NCBI GenBank assembly: GCA_038040445.1
Contig: JBBPIG010000001.1
Span: 365,768-407,115, forward strand
Direction of reading: 5' to 3'
DNA from: Acidobacteriota bacterium
Lineage (GTDB): Bacteria; Acidobacteriota; Blastocatellia; UBA7656
DNA: 41,348 nucleotides
Each line of letters opens with the position of its first letter. Within the stretch, counting starts at the first letter, position 1. The notes below the pieces were generated by a model. The model saw only the letters and a list, made by a program, of their open reading frames with translations. It searched no databases and had not been told where the DNA came from. A program made the position numbers and the translations under genes. Shown here piece after piece: positions 16,721-26,102 of the stretch.

Positions 16721-17468
16721 GGCGCATTACCTCCTCGCACAAGCTAGCATATTCGATGGCGCCCGTTGAGTTTGGCGCAAAAGTAAAGATCGATTCCTTG
16801 TAAGCCGGGCTTTCCTCCAGGCGAACGGACTTGCTGATCACTGTATCGAATACCTTCTCGCCAAATACCTGTCTGATTTGTTCGTGAATGTCCTTCGCAA
16901 GCGTTGTCCTCTTATCAAGAAGGGTTATGAGCACCCCTAACACCTTAAGGTTAGGATTAGGTCTCGCTCTCACCTTTTCGACGGTATCTAAAAGGTCGTC
17001 CGTTCCCTCGAGAGCGAAGTAGGATGGTTGAATTGGTACGATCAAATAGTCCGACGCGACCAGAGCATTCACGGTGATCAGACCGAGCGTCGGAGGCGTG
17101 TCGATGACGATGAATTCGTAGGAACTGGCCAAACCATCCATCCTGTCTTTAAGCCTGAATGGAGCGTCAAATTCACCTATCAGCTTGCTCTCGAACTTAG
17201 CAAGGCTGATTCTGGAAGGTAAAATATCCAGTCCCGGAAGCGAAGTTCGTCTTATGACGTTCTCGCGGATGACTTGCGCATCAGTGAGGAATTCATATAT
17301 CGACAGCTCAATCGCATCATGAGCCAGAAAAGTTAACGAACTGTTGGCCTGCGGATCCAAATCGATGAGCAAGACCTTTTTTCCGGCGCGCGCAAGAGCG
17401 GCAGATAGATTGATCGCGGTTGTTGTTTTTCCTACGCCGCCCTTCTGATTGGCTATAGCAATTACCAT
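16713..17468 (-). CDS. parA: ParA/Soj-family partition ATPase
   Basis: ParA forms dynamic ATP-bound dimers on the nucleoid and moves ParB-parS complexes. The 251-residue form from ATG 17468 starts [19 protein letters not shown], with the deviant Walker A at the very N terminus as in Soj. Walker B is [12 protein letters not shown]. In-frame upstream starts (17504, 17651) would add up to 61 residues of basic sequence with no match to the family, and are rejected. The gene ends inside parB, so the two are translationally coupled. No gidB/mnmG genes flank the pair, unlike the usual origin-proximal arrangement. Confidence 0.92.
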   Translation of the reverse strand: MVIAIANQKGGVGKTTTAINLSAALARAGKKVLLIDLDPQANSSLTFLAHDAIELSIYEFLTDAQVIRENVIRRTSLPGLDILPSRISLAKFESKLIGEFDAPFRLKDRMDGLASSYEFIVIDTPPTLGLITVNALVASDYLIVPIQPSYFALEGTDDLLDTVEKVRARPNPNLKVLGVLITLLDKRTTLAKDIHEQIRQVFGEKVFDTVISKSVRLEESPAYKESIFTFAPNSTGAIEYASLCEEVMRRV

Positions 17469-17875
17469 TTTCTTGCTGGTTCCGCTCCGCCAAAACGCTT
17501 GCATCCTAATGCCAAGGGTGACTGGTGTCAAGCAGCGGCGAACACGATCCCGTGGCGCGCATCGTCCGCTACCAGTAGCCCGGTGCGGTTCAAACGAACA
17601 GAACCGCCGGAGATGACACTCGCTCCACCCGATCTTCCACAGACAGGACATCTACGAAGCTACCCGGACAACGCACACACTAACAACTCGACTGACCTCA
17701 AGTCCTGTCTTGATCGCACCCCGTCTAGACGGGCAAAGAAGCTACTCGATAGACTTTCCAGACCTATTGTGATCTAATCGAACCGAAGTCGGTTGCAACC
17801 AATCTTTGACAACACCTTAACCGCGCGCTGGTTAGTCGCGACGCATTTGACATCGCGACCCGTTGAGGAACATCG
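17469..17875. other. Intergenic region between parA and the bifunctional-nuclease gene
   Basis: About 400 bases with no convincing gene. Two TTGACA hexamers lie on the plus strand (17806-17811 and 17848-17853), but neither has a good -10 box at 16-18 bases. The open frame here (17499-17777) has no ribosome binding site and gives low-complexity sequence. Promoters for both divergent genes should be in this gap. Confidence 0.5.
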
Positions 17876-18349
17876 ATGGAAATCGAAATGAAAATCCGCG
17901 GCCTAATGATGGACCCGGCTGCAAACACTCCGATTATAATTCTCAAAGACGTCAACGGAGAGTCAATGCTTCCAATTTGGGTCGGCCCTTTTGAAGCGAA
18001 CGCGATCGCAGTCGAGATTGAAAAACTTGCCACTCAACGGCCGATGACTCATGATCTGCTCAAGAATATTATTTGGGAGTTCGGGGCCTCGGTGAGAAGA
18101 GTGGTAATTACGGATTTGATTAACAACACTTTTCTGGCGGTGATCGAATTAACACGAGCCGGTGAAGTCCTGGTGGTAGATTCAAGACCAAGCGACGCAA
18201 TCGCCTTGGCGTTGCGTGTTGACTGTCCTATCTATGTCAACGATGAGGTCATCAAGAATTCGAGCACCGCAATCACTGAAGACGCCGCTTCACAACCCGA
18301 TGACTGGCCTGAAAGCCTTGTTGACGATGCCAGCGATTATAAAATGTGA
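17876..18349 (+). CDS. Bifunctional nuclease family protein (DUF151/BFN)
   Basis: The product has 157 residues. The DUF151 domain fills almost the whole protein: KIRGLMMDPAANTPIIILKD, then LPIWVGPFEANAIAVEIE, TFLAVIEL and SRPSDAIALALRVDCPIYV. The family was named from a plant protein with reported DNase and RNase activity; the bacterial role is not established. The C-terminal 25 residues are acidic and variable. The gene starts MEIEMKI, so an alternative start lies at Met5. A short hairpin (GAGAC/GTCTC then TTTT) directly after the stop may terminate weakly. It lies ahead of ssb on the same strand, with its own likely promoter between them. Confidence 0.9.
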   Translation: MEIEMKIRGLMMDPAANTPIIILKDVNGESMLPIWVGPFEANAIAVEIEKLATQRPMTHDLLKNIIWEFGASVRRVVITDLINNTFLAVIELTRAGEVLVVDSRPSDAIALALRVDCPIYVNDEVIKNSSTAITEDAASQPDDWPESLVDDASDYKM

Positions 18350-18391
18350 GACGAATTCGAGTCTCTTTTCGATGGCGTTCCGCTAGAAATG

Positions 18392-18400
18392 TGATATAGT
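18392..18400 (+). promoter_or_regulatory. Extended -10 promoter element ahead of ssb
   Basis: TGATATAGT reads as an extended -10 (TGn followed by TATAGT), 46 bases before the ssb ATG. There is no good -35 box, which extended -10 promoters can do without. Confidence 0.5.
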
Positions 18401-18446
18401 CCCGCTCGCAATTCACCTGGGTAACAACAATACAGGAGGCGTAGAT

Positions 18447-18875
18447 ATGGCGTCGTTTAACAGGATTACAATTGTTGGCTATCTGGGTCGTGACGCAGAG
18501 TTGCGATACACCCCCCAGGGCACTGCCGTCTGTAGCTTTTCCGTGGCGACCACAGAGCGCAGGAAAGACCGAGCAGGTGAGTATCAAGATATTACGACCT
18601 GGTTCAATGTGAGCGTCTGGGGAAGCAGAGCTGAAGCGACGAGCCAATACCTGAGCAAGGGTAAGCTTGTCTACCTCGAAGGACGGTTGACGCAGAGGGA
18701 ATATCAGGATAGGGACGGCAACACAAGAATGAGCTTGGATGTAAACGCTTCAGACCTTCAGTTCGTCGGACCTCGCGGCGACGATGCTCCTGCGATGAGG
18801 GATGAGCCAGCCGCCAAGCCGCATGCACAAGAGGCGTCGGCTGCGCCGGTTACTGAGGATGACATTCCGTTCTGA
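18447..18875 (+). CDS. ssb: Single-stranded DNA-binding protein
   Basis: SSB protects single-stranded DNA and recruits replication and repair proteins through its tail. The product has 142 residues. The OB fold opens with FNRITIVGYLGRDAELRYTP and includes TTWFNVSVWGSRAE and YLSKGKLVYLEGRL. A short disordered linker rich in Ala and Pro leads to the conserved tip DDIPF. ATACAGGAGGCG gives a strong ribosome binding site. No rpsF or rpsR is adjacent. This could be the housekeeping copy, but a second ssb elsewhere cannot be excluded. It converges with the response regulator gene 14 bases away. Confidence 0.96.
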   Translation: MASFNRITIVGYLGRDAELRYTPQGTAVCSFSVATTERRKDRAGEYQDITTWFNVSVWGSRAEATSQYLSKGKLVYLEGRLTQREYQDRDGNTRMSLDVNASDLQFVGPRGDDAPAMRDEPAAKPHAQEASAAPVTEDDIPF

Positions 18876-18889
18876 AGAACACCGGAAAG

Positions 18890-20296
18890 TCATTCTTCCG
18901 AAACAAATCGCTTGCTCAGCCCGAGTTCCTTGATCTTGTGCTGAAGGCTCTGACGGTGCATTCCTAGCCTCGCAGCCGCCCTGGTTACGTTACCGCCGGC
19001 TTGATCAAGAGAGTTCTCGATGAATTGCCGTTCAAACTCTTTCTTGGCGCTCCTGAAGTCTAGCGACTCGGAACCCTTAGCAGTCACGGATGTCTCGGTT
19101 GCTGGCCGGCCGCGGTTTTGATCTGAAGCTATTTCTTCAGGTAACGCCTCAATGGTAACCTCTTGGGTGTCAGAAAGAACAACGGCTCTCTCAATGCAGT
19201 TTCTTAGCTGACGTGCGTTCCCTGGCCAGTCATAATCGAGCAACACTTTGAGAGCTGCCTTGGAAATCTTCATCGGCTCGCTGTGGTACGCGATCGAAAA
19301 GCGATGACAAAACGCGTCGGCGAGCGCCGGGATGTCGCTCCTTCTCTCGCGTAGGGGTGGCAAGCTCATTTTGACGACACATAGGCGATAGTAGAGATCC
19401 TCCCTGAATCGTCCCAACTCAACTTCCTTTTCAAGCAGCTTGTTAGTCGCACTGATTATCCGCGCATCTGTGGAGATAGTCTCGTTGCTCCCCAGCCTTT
19501 GAAACTTTCTCTCCTCAATAACCCGCAAAACTTTTGCTTGCGTCGACAGGCTCATGTCACCTATCTCGTCGAGTAATAGCGTTCCGCCGTTGGCAGCTTC
19601 AAACTTCCCGACTCGCCTTCCCGAAGCTCCGGTAAACGCCCCTTTCTCGTGGCCGAACAGCTCAGACTCGATCAGCTCGCTCGGTAAAGCCGCGCAGTTC
19701 AGGCTGACAAATGGACCCGAGGCATTCCGGCTCCTCATATGAATCTCTTTGGCAACCATTTCCTTTCCGGTACCTGACTCGCCTGTGATCAGAACATTGA
19801 CGTCAGTCTGCGCGACTTTCTCGATCAGAGAGTACACCCGTTCCATTGTCGAAGACGAACCGATCAACTGCCCAAAAGTACCGGTCGCCGCCAGTTCTCG
19901 CCGGAGCTTGGTGTTTTCCACTCTGAGCGAATGAGCTTCCAACGCGTTGCGAACGAGGATACGCAACTCGTCGACATCGAAAGGCTTTGCAAGGTAGTCG
20001 TAAGCGCCAAGTTTGATTGCTTGAACCGCCATACGCTCAGAGCCGTGCGCGGTGATTATTATGACTACCGGTGGGTTTTCTCTCGAAACCAGCGAAGGCA
20101 AGTAATCCAGACCGGATCCTGAGGCAAGTCTTACGTCCAGAAGAACGACGCTAGGCGAGTGGTTCTCAACAGCCTCGTCCGCCCTCTCGAGGCTGTCGGC
20201 TTCATGTATGGTGTACCCTTCCTTCTCCAGCGCCCTCTTCATTCCGAACCGGGCGGCTGGTTCGTCATCTACAATAAGGACTACCGACTTCATCAT
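18890..20296 (-). CDS. Sigma-54-dependent response regulator, NtrC family
   Basis: The product has 468 residues in three domains. The receiver domain (1-120) has the acidic pair DDE near residue 10 and phosphoacceptor Asp54 (VVLLDVRL). The AAA+ domain has Walker A GESGTGKE and the sigma-54 contact motif GAFTGAS. The C-terminal Fis-type helix-turn-helix is in RAAARLGMHRQSLQHKIKEL. It activates sigma-54 promoters when phosphorylated. The gene begins ATGATG. It is the distal gene of a five-gene minus-strand block whose first gene is a sensor kinase; the kinase is the likely partner, by inference. Confidence 0.94.
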   Translation of the reverse strand: MMKSVVLIVDDEPAARFGMKRALEKEGYTIHEADSLERADEAVENHSPSVVLLDVRLASGSGLDYLPSLVSRENPPVVIIITAHGSERMAVQAIKLGAYDYLAKPFDVDELRILVRNALEAHSLRVENTKLRRELAATGTFGQLIGSSSTMERVYSLIEKVAQTDVNVLITGESGTGKEMVAKEIHMRSRNASGPFVSLNCAALPSELIESELFGHEKGAFTGASGRRVGKFEAANGGTLLLDEIGDMSLSTQAKVLRVIEERKFQRLGSNETISTDARIISATNKLLEKEVELGRFREDLYYRLCVVKMSLPPLRERRSDIPALADAFCHRFSIAYHSEPMKISKAALKVLLDYDWPGNARQLRNCIERAVVLSDTQEVTIEALPEEIASDQNRGRPATETSVTAKGSESLDFRSAKKEFERQFIENSLDQAGGNVTRAAARLGMHRQSLQHKIKELGLSKRFVSEE

Positions 20297-20356
20297 CGAC
20301 CCAACAATCGAGCGCGGCCTGTCTCGTCAACGGGCGTGCTTCAGAATGCGATGGCG

Positions 20357-20821
20357 CTATTTCTTACCTTTCTTGCCTTGTGGCTCTGCTCCTTCGCTGC
20401 TAAAGAAGCCGGGAGCGTTATCCCTTTCGAATGGGTATACCTTCTTGGTGGCCGAATCGTATTCCCACTCCGCTGCCAGCAAGTGCTTCTGCCAGTCCAG
20501 GTAGCTGAATACTACCTTCCATCTCCCGGTCTTCTTTTGAGACGCTTCCCAGCCAATCGATGTTATATTGTACGCGCCCTTGTTCTTGGCATAGTCGTCC
20601 GCCATCTCCCCAACCGTCTTGGTCGATAACTGCTCATTCACCTCGGGCTTCATCGCCAGCACCTTTTCGATGACTTCTTTCCCTTCCGGCGTCGTCTTGG
20701 AGATCCTCTCCTCGATCGCTGCTATCTTTGGATCTTTTTGAGGCTTTGCCACCGGGGCGGGTTTCTTATCACAGGCGACCAACAAAAGTAGAACTGCCAC
20801 AACCGGTACGATTCTGCTCAT
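20357..20821 (-). CDS. Putative lipoprotein of unknown function
   Basis: The 154 residues begin with a signal peptide and lipobox VAVLLLLVACDKKP, so Cys17 should be lipidated; an Asp at position +2 favours inner-membrane retention where the proteobacterial rule applies. A Pro/Lys-rich linker follows. The mature part contains helices (EERISKTTPEGKEVIEKVLA) and strands around GRWKVVFSYLDW and KHLLAAEWEYD. I do not recognise a domain. GGAGGAGGAG precedes the ATG. Upstream is the glycerate kinase gene on the same strand (52 bases), downstream the NtrC-type regulator (60 bases), so co-transcription is likely. Confidence 0.85.
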   Translation of the reverse strand: MSRIVPVVAVLLLLVACDKKPAPVAKPQKDPKIAAIEERISKTTPEGKEVIEKVLAMKPEVNEQLSTKTVGEMADDYAKNKGAYNITSIGWEASQKKTGRWKVVFSYLDWQKHLLAAEWEYDSATKKVYPFERDNAPGFFSSEGAEPQGKKGKK

Positions 20822-20873
20822 CGCTCCTCCTCCATTGCGTTCGAAATCGAAATGAATCTAACCGGACCCTGCC

Positions 20874-22190
20874 TCATTGAGCCATCAGCACCCTAAGGTC
20901 CCTGACATTATTGCCCGTTGGTCCCGTTACGACGAGGCCGCCCGCCTGCTTGAAAAACGAATTAGAATCGTTGCTGCTTATGAAGATTGCGGCATCTGCT
21001 CCGCGTTGTCCGGCTTTGATTACGAGTTCGGGATCTGCGACTGCCCCGGCTGCTTTGCTGTTTCCGTCAATGCCGTCCGTGCCGCACGAAAGCACCGCTG
21101 CTCCTTCAAGGACGCCTGAGTCAGCCAACCGCGCTGCGGAGTATAGCACGAATTCCTGGTTGCGCCCACCGATACCGTCGCTCCGCACAGAGCACGAAAC
21201 CTCGCCCCCCGAGATCACGCAGACCCGCTCATTCGGAAACGAAGATTTGAGGTTCAAGAGACGATTAACCGACCGTTCTGCGACCGCTCTATACTCACCT
21301 TCGACCATGTCAGCGTCCACTTCTACTCGAAACCCAGATTGCTTCGCCAGTTTGGCCGCGGCATGAACGGCGCTGGAATTGTCGAGCACAAGCTCGGTCA
21401 CCGGGCGCTTCGCGGTCACGCTTTGTTCATCCGACAAACTGATACTATCTCCTTGCCGCATCAAGCTCGCGACTGAAGCGGGGAGTTCGTCCATTAACTT
21501 GAACTTGTTCACCACGTCGAAGAAGTCATCGACTTCAACCTTTTCTGGCAGGAGCGGGTTCGAGGCGATCGAACCCAAATCACCGGGATTGACGTCTGAT
21601 ATGTACAGCCCAACGCAGGTCGAAGTCCCGGCAAGCCGCCCAAGCCGTCCGCCCTTTATCCTCGACAAACTCTTTCTGATTATGTTGATCTCCCGGATGG
21701 TAGCTCCGCAGCCGACCAGAAATTGATTCGTGAGTCTCAGATCTTCAAGCGATATCCGCGGTGACACCGGCGTCTCCACCAGCGAGGAGCCTCCCCCGGA
21801 GATGAGAAACACAATCAAAGAGCCCGCGCCGCAGCATCGCACCAGCTCCAAAATCCTTTCACCCGCGATCAAACTGTTGGCATCAGGCAATGGATGTCCA
21901 GCTACCAAAACTTCAGATCGTACGGGTACATTTGAGCGTCGGTCGGTCACTAAAATTCCTCGTTTGATCCTATCGCCGAAAAGAGCTTCAGCCGCCGCAC
22001 CCATCTTCAGGCTCGCCTTGCCCATTCCAATCAATACAACTTCGTCATAGGCACTAAGAGCTATCTGTTGGGCGCCAACGGTCAGCGTTTCACCATCGAC
22101 TCGCAACCTTTGCTTGATCGCACAGTCGGGTTCGATCGCCCTTAGGGTTCCGAGGAATACGCGCTTTGCGATTTCTTTCAGGTCCGCCAT
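20874..22190 (-). CDS. Glycerate 2-kinase (GckA/TtuD, MOFRL family)
   Basis: The enzyme phosphorylates glycerate to 2-phosphoglycerate. The product has 438 residues. The N-terminal DUF4147 domain includes VVLIGMGKASLKMGAAAEAL, VAGHPLPDANS and FLISGGGSSLVETP. The C-terminal MOFRL domain includes CVISGGEVSCSV and LSCGTDGIDGNSKAAGAV. All expected motifs are intact. No hydroxypyruvate reductase or glyoxylate carboligase gene is near, so the pathway context is missing. Instead it sits between an exported peptidoglycan-binding protein and a lipoprotein. The ATG at 22190 has no strong ribosome binding site, so the start is only likely. Confidence 0.92.
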   Translation of the reverse strand: MADLKEIAKRVFLGTLRAIEPDCAIKQRLRVDGETLTVGAQQIALSAYDEVVLIGMGKASLKMGAAAEALFGDRIKRGILVTDRRSNVPVRSEVLVAGHPLPDANSLIAGERILELVRCCGAGSLIVFLISGGGSSLVETPVSPRISLEDLRLTNQFLVGCGATIREINIIRKSLSRIKGGRLGRLAGTSTCVGLYISDVNPGDLGSIASNPLLPEKVEVDDFFDVVNKFKLMDELPASVASLMRQGDSISLSDEQSVTAKRPVTELVLDNSSAVHAAAKLAKQSGFRVEVDADMVEGEYRAVAERSVNRLLNLKSSFPNERVCVISGGEVSCSVRSDGIGGRNQEFVLYSAARLADSGVLEGAAVLSCGTDGIDGNSKAAGAVADPELVIKAGQRGADAAIFISSNDSNSFFKQAGGLVVTGPTGNNVRDLRVLMAQ

Positions 22191-22398
22191 CTTGGCCGTG
22201 AGATTGTTGAAGCTCGCAACAGAAGACCGATGACCTGACTATGGTGTGGAGCGCGGTGTTGATAAGGCTGGTCGAATAAGGTCTGCCAGTCTTCAAGCCG
22301 ACGTCGCCGGTGACTATTGCCCGCGCTGGAGCGCCGTCGCGAACTGTGCCATGTCTTGGTTAGCGGTCGAGACAGCTACACGCTCGACCATGAATGCA

Positions 22399-24285
22399 TC
22401 AGTTCTCGATCTCGGACGAGTTGATGTTGTATGTCTGCATAAGCCTCAAAACGTCCTGTCGTATAGAATCCCACTTCGTTGCCAGCGAGTCTGCCGCGCG
22501 ACTTGTTGTGGTTGATATAACGCGATCCGTTCGTCTCGCCTGCCGCGCCATAGCCAGAGTTGCGCCGCGCATGATCTGGCGGTCTCGAAGCGAACTGGCC
22601 AACCGTTCATAGAGCTGCGCCGCATTCGCGAAGCTGTCTATTGCAAACAGTAATTCTATCTCAGCCTCCCGGTACTGCGTCGCGTTGTCCACCTCAACAC
22701 CGGTACCGGTCATCCGAACGCCATACAACCGCTGGTACTCCGAAAGCAGTTCCTCTGCCTTGCGGTGCAGACTGCTCGCCGAGGAAGCCGTAGCTCCCGA
22801 GGGCGCACTCGGTTCCGCGCCGGCATCGGTTCTACCTCCCAATGCAATCGTCTGATCGCCGCCCGCCGAGTGAATCACGACTCGTCGCACGTATTCCACG
22901 CCGTCTCGCACGGTGAGGTCGATCCGCCCTCTGGTAAGCGCCTGAGTTACCATTCCCGTCGGCCTTACAGCCTTTGCGTATACTTCGAGAGTGTCGCCGT
23001 TCACGACGTGTTCGCCAACCCAGCGCCAGCCGCCGGTGTTCGCTTGCGTATTGATCGATAAGGAAATTGCGCCGTCAGGCGTCCGGTTCGCACTTGCCGA
23101 AAGCACATTTGCCATTACCGTGTTCGATAACTCAGTGCTTTCTGTCCTGGGCTCTCTCGGGCGCTCAGGAGTTCGGTCGCTGACGTTCGAGGCGCCCAGA
23201 ATTCCGAGACTCTTTGCGGTCTGCGGGTCCAGGTCACCCGTTTCCTGGAGATTGTGTTCGCGCTGATAAGCCCGCAACGCGCTGGAGGTGCGTGAGCTTA
23301 CTACACCATCAATTTCGCCTTCGTAGTAGCCCTGCTCCTTCAATGCCGCTTGCGCTCTGCCGACCATCTCTGGAGATGAGAGCGGAAGCGCGGGAGCATT
23401 GGCGGTTGACCTGTCCACATCATTGGGAGTCTCAGGCCGAGTCTCGGGTTCGCTACGGGTCGGAATCGGTCGATCTGTAATATCCGGTTGCGATCCGGCA
23501 GCCTCGGGCCTATAGGTACGATCCGTCGAGCGATCCCCCGCACGATCCGCCGGTTGATCTGAAGAGCGATCTCCGCCGCCCGACGCGGTCTCAGAAATGA
23601 CGCTCTCCCTGATGATCAGCGCTTCCCTTATCTGAATCCCAAACGGAGTACTAGACGGCACCTGGGCTTCTTCACCCTTTGACAGTAGAATGCTCGCTAT
23701 ACCGGCGCCAGCCCCGACGACTCCACCGAGCACCGCGCCCTTGCCTCCGCCGGCGATTCCTCCAAGCACAGCTCCAATCGCGCCTCCGCCGCCGACAAAG
23801 ACTGATGCCCGGTTGTTGCCCTCGCCCGACACGCGGCTCTCGTCATCGATTCGCCGTCGTGTTTCAGGATCATCCGAGGTCAGGCTTCCGACTAGAGTGA
23901 CAGCAGTGCCGTTGGGAAAAACAAGATTATCGAAATCTATTCCTATGGTCCCAGACCGGTTCATGCGCTTCGCGGGGGTCACCTGGGTAACTCGGCCTTC
24001 AACTATCGAGCCCGCTGGTATGACAGTCCGGCCGTTAACGTACACCGGAACTGTTACCGTTGCCGTGAACTTGTCTCCGACCCGAGCGGTCCGCGACGTG
24101 AGAGTACCGTTCATCTGCACGCTGATGACAGTGTCCGGAGGTATCGTCCAGCCTCGCTCCCCGGACTGCGTCGCGCTGTAACGTGGCCGGCCATCTTGAG
24201 CAAAAGTCTTTGCGCTCATCGCACCGATCAGGGCGACTGAAAGCACGGTGCTCACCGCCAGCATCAGGTTTTTCTGCAGCTTCAT
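22399..24285 (-). CDS. Exported peptidoglycan-binding-domain protein
   Basis: The product has 628 residues. A signal peptide (MLAVSTVLSVALIGAM, cleaved after FAQ) is followed by a beta-rich domain (WTIPPDTVISVQMNGTL, GDKFTATVTVPVYVNG), a glycine-rich membrane-like stretch (GAVLGGIAGGGKGAVLGGVV) and an Arg/Asp/Pro-rich linker. Next comes a PG_binding_1 domain (AQAALKEQGYYEGEIDGVVS, then LRAYQREHNLQETGDLD), a second beta domain and a helical C-terminal region with RxxR repeats. It probably anchors to peptidoglycan in the periplasm. ATG 24285 is chosen because GGAGGTGA lies about 8 bases upstream; starts at 24300 and 24333 fall on or above that site. It directly follows the sensor kinase. Confidence 0.82.
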   Translation of the reverse strand: MKLQKNLMLAVSTVLSVALIGAMSAKTFAQDGRPRYSATQSGERGWTIPPDTVISVQMNGTLTSRTARVGDKFTATVTVPVYVNGRTVIPAGSIVEGRVTQVTPAKRMNRSGTIGIDFDNLVFPNGTAVTLVGSLTSDDPETRRRIDDESRVSGEGNNRASVFVGGGGAIGAVLGGIAGGGKGAVLGGVVGAGAGIASILLSKGEEAQVPSSTPFGIQIREALIIRESVISETASGGGDRSSDQPADRAGDRSTDRTYRPEAAGSQPDITDRPIPTRSEPETRPETPNDVDRSTANAPALPLSSPEMVGRAQAALKEQGYYEGEIDGVVSSRTSSALRAYQREHNLQETGDLDPQTAKSLGILGASNVSDRTPERPREPRTESTELSNTVMANVLSASANRTPDGAISLSINTQANTGGWRWVGEHVVNGDTLEVYAKAVRPTGMVTQALTRGRIDLTVRDGVEYVRRVVIHSAGGDQTIALGGRTDAGAEPSAPSGATASSASSLHRKAEELLSEYQRLYGVRMTGTGVEVDNATQYREAEIELLFAIDSFANAAQLYERLASSLRDRQIMRGATLAMARQARRTDRVISTTTSRAADSLATKWDSIRQDVLRLMQTYNINSSEIEN

Positions 24286-24329
24286 CAGACTCACCTCCAT
24301 TGCTTCTGGGTCCTTCAGGGGGAAAAGGC

Positions 24330-26102
24330 TCATCTGCTAAGACGATTGACAGCCCCAATACTGTTGTCCGCTTCAACGAAGTTAGTTACAGGCAACTTCA
24401 CGGTCGCGGTCGAGCCGGCGCCAGCTTGACTGACCACGCTAAGGTCACCGCTGTGCAGATCCGCGATCTGTTTGGCGATTGCCATCCCCAGCCCGGTTCC
24501 CTTCTCCTTCGTAGTGTAGAACGGCTCGAACAGCCGCCGCTGTGTTTCGATATCCATACCGCACCCATGATCTACGATGTCCACCGATACTTCGCGTTCG
24601 CCGTTGAGCTTCGTCCGCAGCTCAATCGAGCTTCCTGGCTCGCTCGCTTCGATAGCGTTGATTATCAGATTCAAAAAAAGCTTCTTCAACTCGGTGGCAT
24701 CATAGGAACCGGGCGGAACGCCTGGGCTGTAGTGCTTCTCTACCCGCATCTGCTTGGCATTTAGTTTATCGGCGACCATCGGAAGCAGCTCGTCGAGTAG
24801 ATCATTCAAGTCTATTTCCGCGCGGTTCAATTGCTTAGGCCGCGCGAACTCTGACAACTCGGTAACGATCGCAGCCAAGTGGTCCACGCTTCGCTCGATC
24901 ACCTGAATAGTCGATACGTCGTCTGAGTTGTCAGTTCCCGTCTTTCGCTTCAGAAACTCAGCCGCAAATCGGATGCTGCCAAGCGGATTCTTGATCTCGT
25001 GGGCGATCTGAGCCGTCATTTGTCCAACAGCGGTTAAAGCGTGATTGCGTTGTAGCTCCGCCTGAGCACGCGTAGCGTCGGTGACATCGACAAAAACCAG
25101 GATGATTCCTTGCCGCTCGCCCGCCACTATCAACGGCGAGGTAAGACAATCAAACAGCCGCGCGCCCAGATCTACTCTGCCGTAGTGACGGCTACCTGCC
25201 GAAGGTTGTGAGAGTTCTGCTGACACGGCCGCCAACAGCGAAGCGTTGCTTCGAAAAAGCTCCTGGTAGCTTTGTCCCCTTTCGGACCCTGCCCCGACCC
25301 CTGGCAGACTTCGGAATGACTTGCTGACCGTCTCGACGGCGCCGTTGTTTCCGATAACCACTACCCCGGAGACGAGGCTGTCCAGAAGTGATTGAAGATA
25401 GTCCCTCGATTCTGCGCTCGCTGCGTGAGCGTTCGCGAGTCGCTTTAGGTTCCTGCGGATCTCATAAAACGCCAACACGGCCACTACGATACCCAGGGCC
25501 AAGACCGCTCCCGTTGCAGCCACTATTCGGTTGCGCGCGCCCACGTTCATCTGGTGCGTTTTGATGTTATTCTCATCTCGCTCCCGGTCGACCAATTCAA
25601 CTAGTCCTCTTACGTTCTGCAGCATTTTGTCTCGCTCATCGTGCCAGTCAATAGAAGGCGAGCCGGTTCTCTCCATCGCGTCCCAAAAGTCTCGGTAGGA
25701 CGTCGCGAATTGCGTCCATTCTTCCCCATCCGCAAGCGAACTCGATCGAGCCCGTTCGACTTCGCGCTCCATTTCCTTCTTGAGCGTCTCGAGTCGCTGC
25801 CGCGCCAGAAACTGAAGACGAGAATTCGATGGGTTTCCTCCAGCGGCTTGCGTTTCGGCCTTTAGCTTTCCCGCGGTCTCTGAAATGTCGAGCACGAGCC
25901 GAAGATGGCGCTCTTCGGTTTCGTCAATCCGAATGTGATCGTTCTCCAGTTCCGCGAGATTCTGTACGCTCTGATAGCCAACGTCTACGACAAGCAAGAG
26001 GAGCACAAAGAAGCCAAGAAAGAGTACGTTGCGAACCAGGTATTCAACAGGTCTGGATGGTCCGAGGAACCGTTCTCGAAGCTTTCGCACGCGACCCATC
26101 AT
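24330..26102 (-). CDS. Membrane sensor histidine kinase with periplasmic helical sensor and PAS domain
   Basis: The product has 590 residues. Two membrane helices (around 24-45, VLFLGFFVLLLLVVDVGY, and around 207-228, AATGAVLALGIVVAVLAFY) enclose a helical sensor region of about 160 residues, CHASE3/4HB-like. A PAS domain (LLDSLVSGVVVIGNNGAVE) precedes the HisKA box QIAHEIKNPLGS with His368, and a HATPase domain with NLIINAIEA, DHGCGMD and GTGLGMAIAK. The HEIKNPL type and the NtrC-like gene at the other end of the block suggest an NtrB/NtrY-like system. The input signal is unknown. The start ATGATG has no clear ribosome binding site. Confidence 0.92.
   Translation of the reverse strand: MMGRVRKLRERFLGPSRPVEYLVRNVLFLGFFVLLLLVVDVGYQSVQNLAELENDHIRIDETEERHLRLVLDISETAGKLKAETQAAGGNPSNSRLQFLARQRLETLKKEMEREVERARSSSLADGEEWTQFATSYRDFWDAMERTGSPSIDWHDERDKMLQNVRGLVELVDRERDENNIKTHQMNVGARNRIVAATGAVLALGIVVAVLAFYEIRRNLKRLANAHAASAESRDYLQSLLDSLVSGVVVIGNNGAVETVSKSFRSLPGVGAGSERGQSYQELFRSNASLLAAVSAELSQPSAGSRHYGRVDLGARLFDCLTSPLIVAGERQGIILVFVDVTDATRAQAELQRNHALTAVGQMTAQIAHEIKNPLGSIRFAAEFLKRKTGTDNSDDVSTIQVIERSVDHLAAIVTELSEFARPKQLNRAEIDLNDLLDELLPMVADKLNAKQMRVEKHYSPGVPPGSYDATELKKLFLNLIINAIEASEPGSSIELRTKLNGEREVSVDIVDHGCGMDIETQRRLFEPFYTTKEKGTGLGMAIAKQIADLHSGDLSVVSQAGAGSTATVKLPVTNFVEADNSIGAVNRLSR

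Noticed and set aside
15902-17875. parS site near parAB
   Set aside because: No match to the canonical 16-base palindrome was seen in the genes or the gap.
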